The position numbers and the translations under genes are program-made. 6,858 nt of DNA from Chamaesiphon sp. (lineage in GTDB: Bacteria > Cyanobacteriota > Cyanobacteriia > Cyanobacteriales > Chamaesiphonaceae), in assembly GCA_026785875.1 (NCBI GenBank), contig JAJAZF010000605.1, positions 1 to 6,858 of the forward strand. Reading direction: 5' to 3'. The notes beneath the pieces are model-generated. The model was not told where the DNA came from. It ran no database searches and was given only the letters and a program-made list of their open reading frames with translations. This document shows, piece by piece, positions 6,749-6,858 of the stretch; within the stretch, counting starts at the first letter, position 1; every line of letters begins with the position of its first letter.

Positions 6749-6858
6749 TTATTTACCCGATCGCCAGTAACTAACAGCCGTTGTATGGTACCATCCTCTG
6801 TTATCCATGGCTGATTCAGAGTTACATCTAAATCCAAGATTTAGGTTGGCCACCATCA
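6749..6858 (-). CDS. C-terminal end of a probable formylglycine-generating enzyme (FGE/SUMF1) family protein
   Basis: A minus-strand frame enters at the right edge and ends at TAA (6751-6749), giving 35 complete codons. It begins MVANLNLGFRCNSES; the NLGFRC string is the characteristic last conserved strand of the FGE-sulfatase (SUMF1, C-type-lectin-like) domain, which in related proteins usually ends close to the C-terminus. About 24 further residues follow, ending in WRSGK. True FGEs convert a sulfatase active-site cysteine to formylglycine, but many bacterial proteins with this domain are not FGEs and have it fused to other modules, so a function cannot be given from this tail. The first Met is probably internal, since the rest of the domain must lie outside the window. 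The stretch is short, and the call rests on one motif. Confidence 0.55.
   Translation of the reverse strand, partial: MVANLNLGFRCNSESAMDNRGWYHTTAVSYWRSGK

Overview
The window looks like chromosomal DNA of a cyanobacterium. The evidence is a PEP-CTERM surface protein, a Uma2-family protein, a thioesterase of the cyanobacterial phylloquinone-pathway type, a multi-receiver hybrid histidine kinase, palindromic intergenic repeats of cyanobacterial style, and a large excess of the hexamer CGATCG (19 copies counted by eye, about 1.7 expected by chance). I cannot name the genus.

Layout from left to right. Positions 1-456 hold the 3' end of a plus-strand gene for a secreted PEP-CTERM protein. It converges on a minus-strand gene for a Uma2-family (PD-(D/E)XK nuclease-like) protein (634-1302). 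Between them lies a 156-bp repeat with perfect 14-bp terminal inverted repeats (485-640) and a nested perfect 14-bp stem (523-553). Next, all on the minus strand, come mnmG (1352-3259, tRNA wobble-uridine modification), an intergenic region with a TATAAT box and an 86-bp hairpin-forming repeat (3367-3452), a small exported protein of unknown function (3499-3861), a hotdog-fold thioesterase probably acting on 1,4-dihydroxy-2-naphthoyl-CoA (4006-4416), and a 699-residue hybrid kinase REC-HisKA-HATPase-REC-REC (4485-6584). At the right edge, a short minus-strand frame (6749-6858) reads like the C-terminus of a formylglycine-generating-enzyme/sulfatase-modifying-factor family protein.

How the genes relate. 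mnmG and the Uma2 gene are 49 bp apart on one strand and may share a transcript. The kinase and thioesterase are 68 bp apart and may also be co-transcribed, but no functional link is evident. The genes otherwise look like an ordinary mixture of housekeeping (mnmG, thioesterase), signalling (kinase) and accessory (PEP-CTERM, Uma2) functions. I found no CRISPR array, tRNA, rRNA, transposase, phage gene or recognisable defence cluster, and no convincing undescribed system. The items most worth a second look are the two palindromic repeats, the hairpin and T-tract just before the kinase start, and the unlisted gene end at the right edge.
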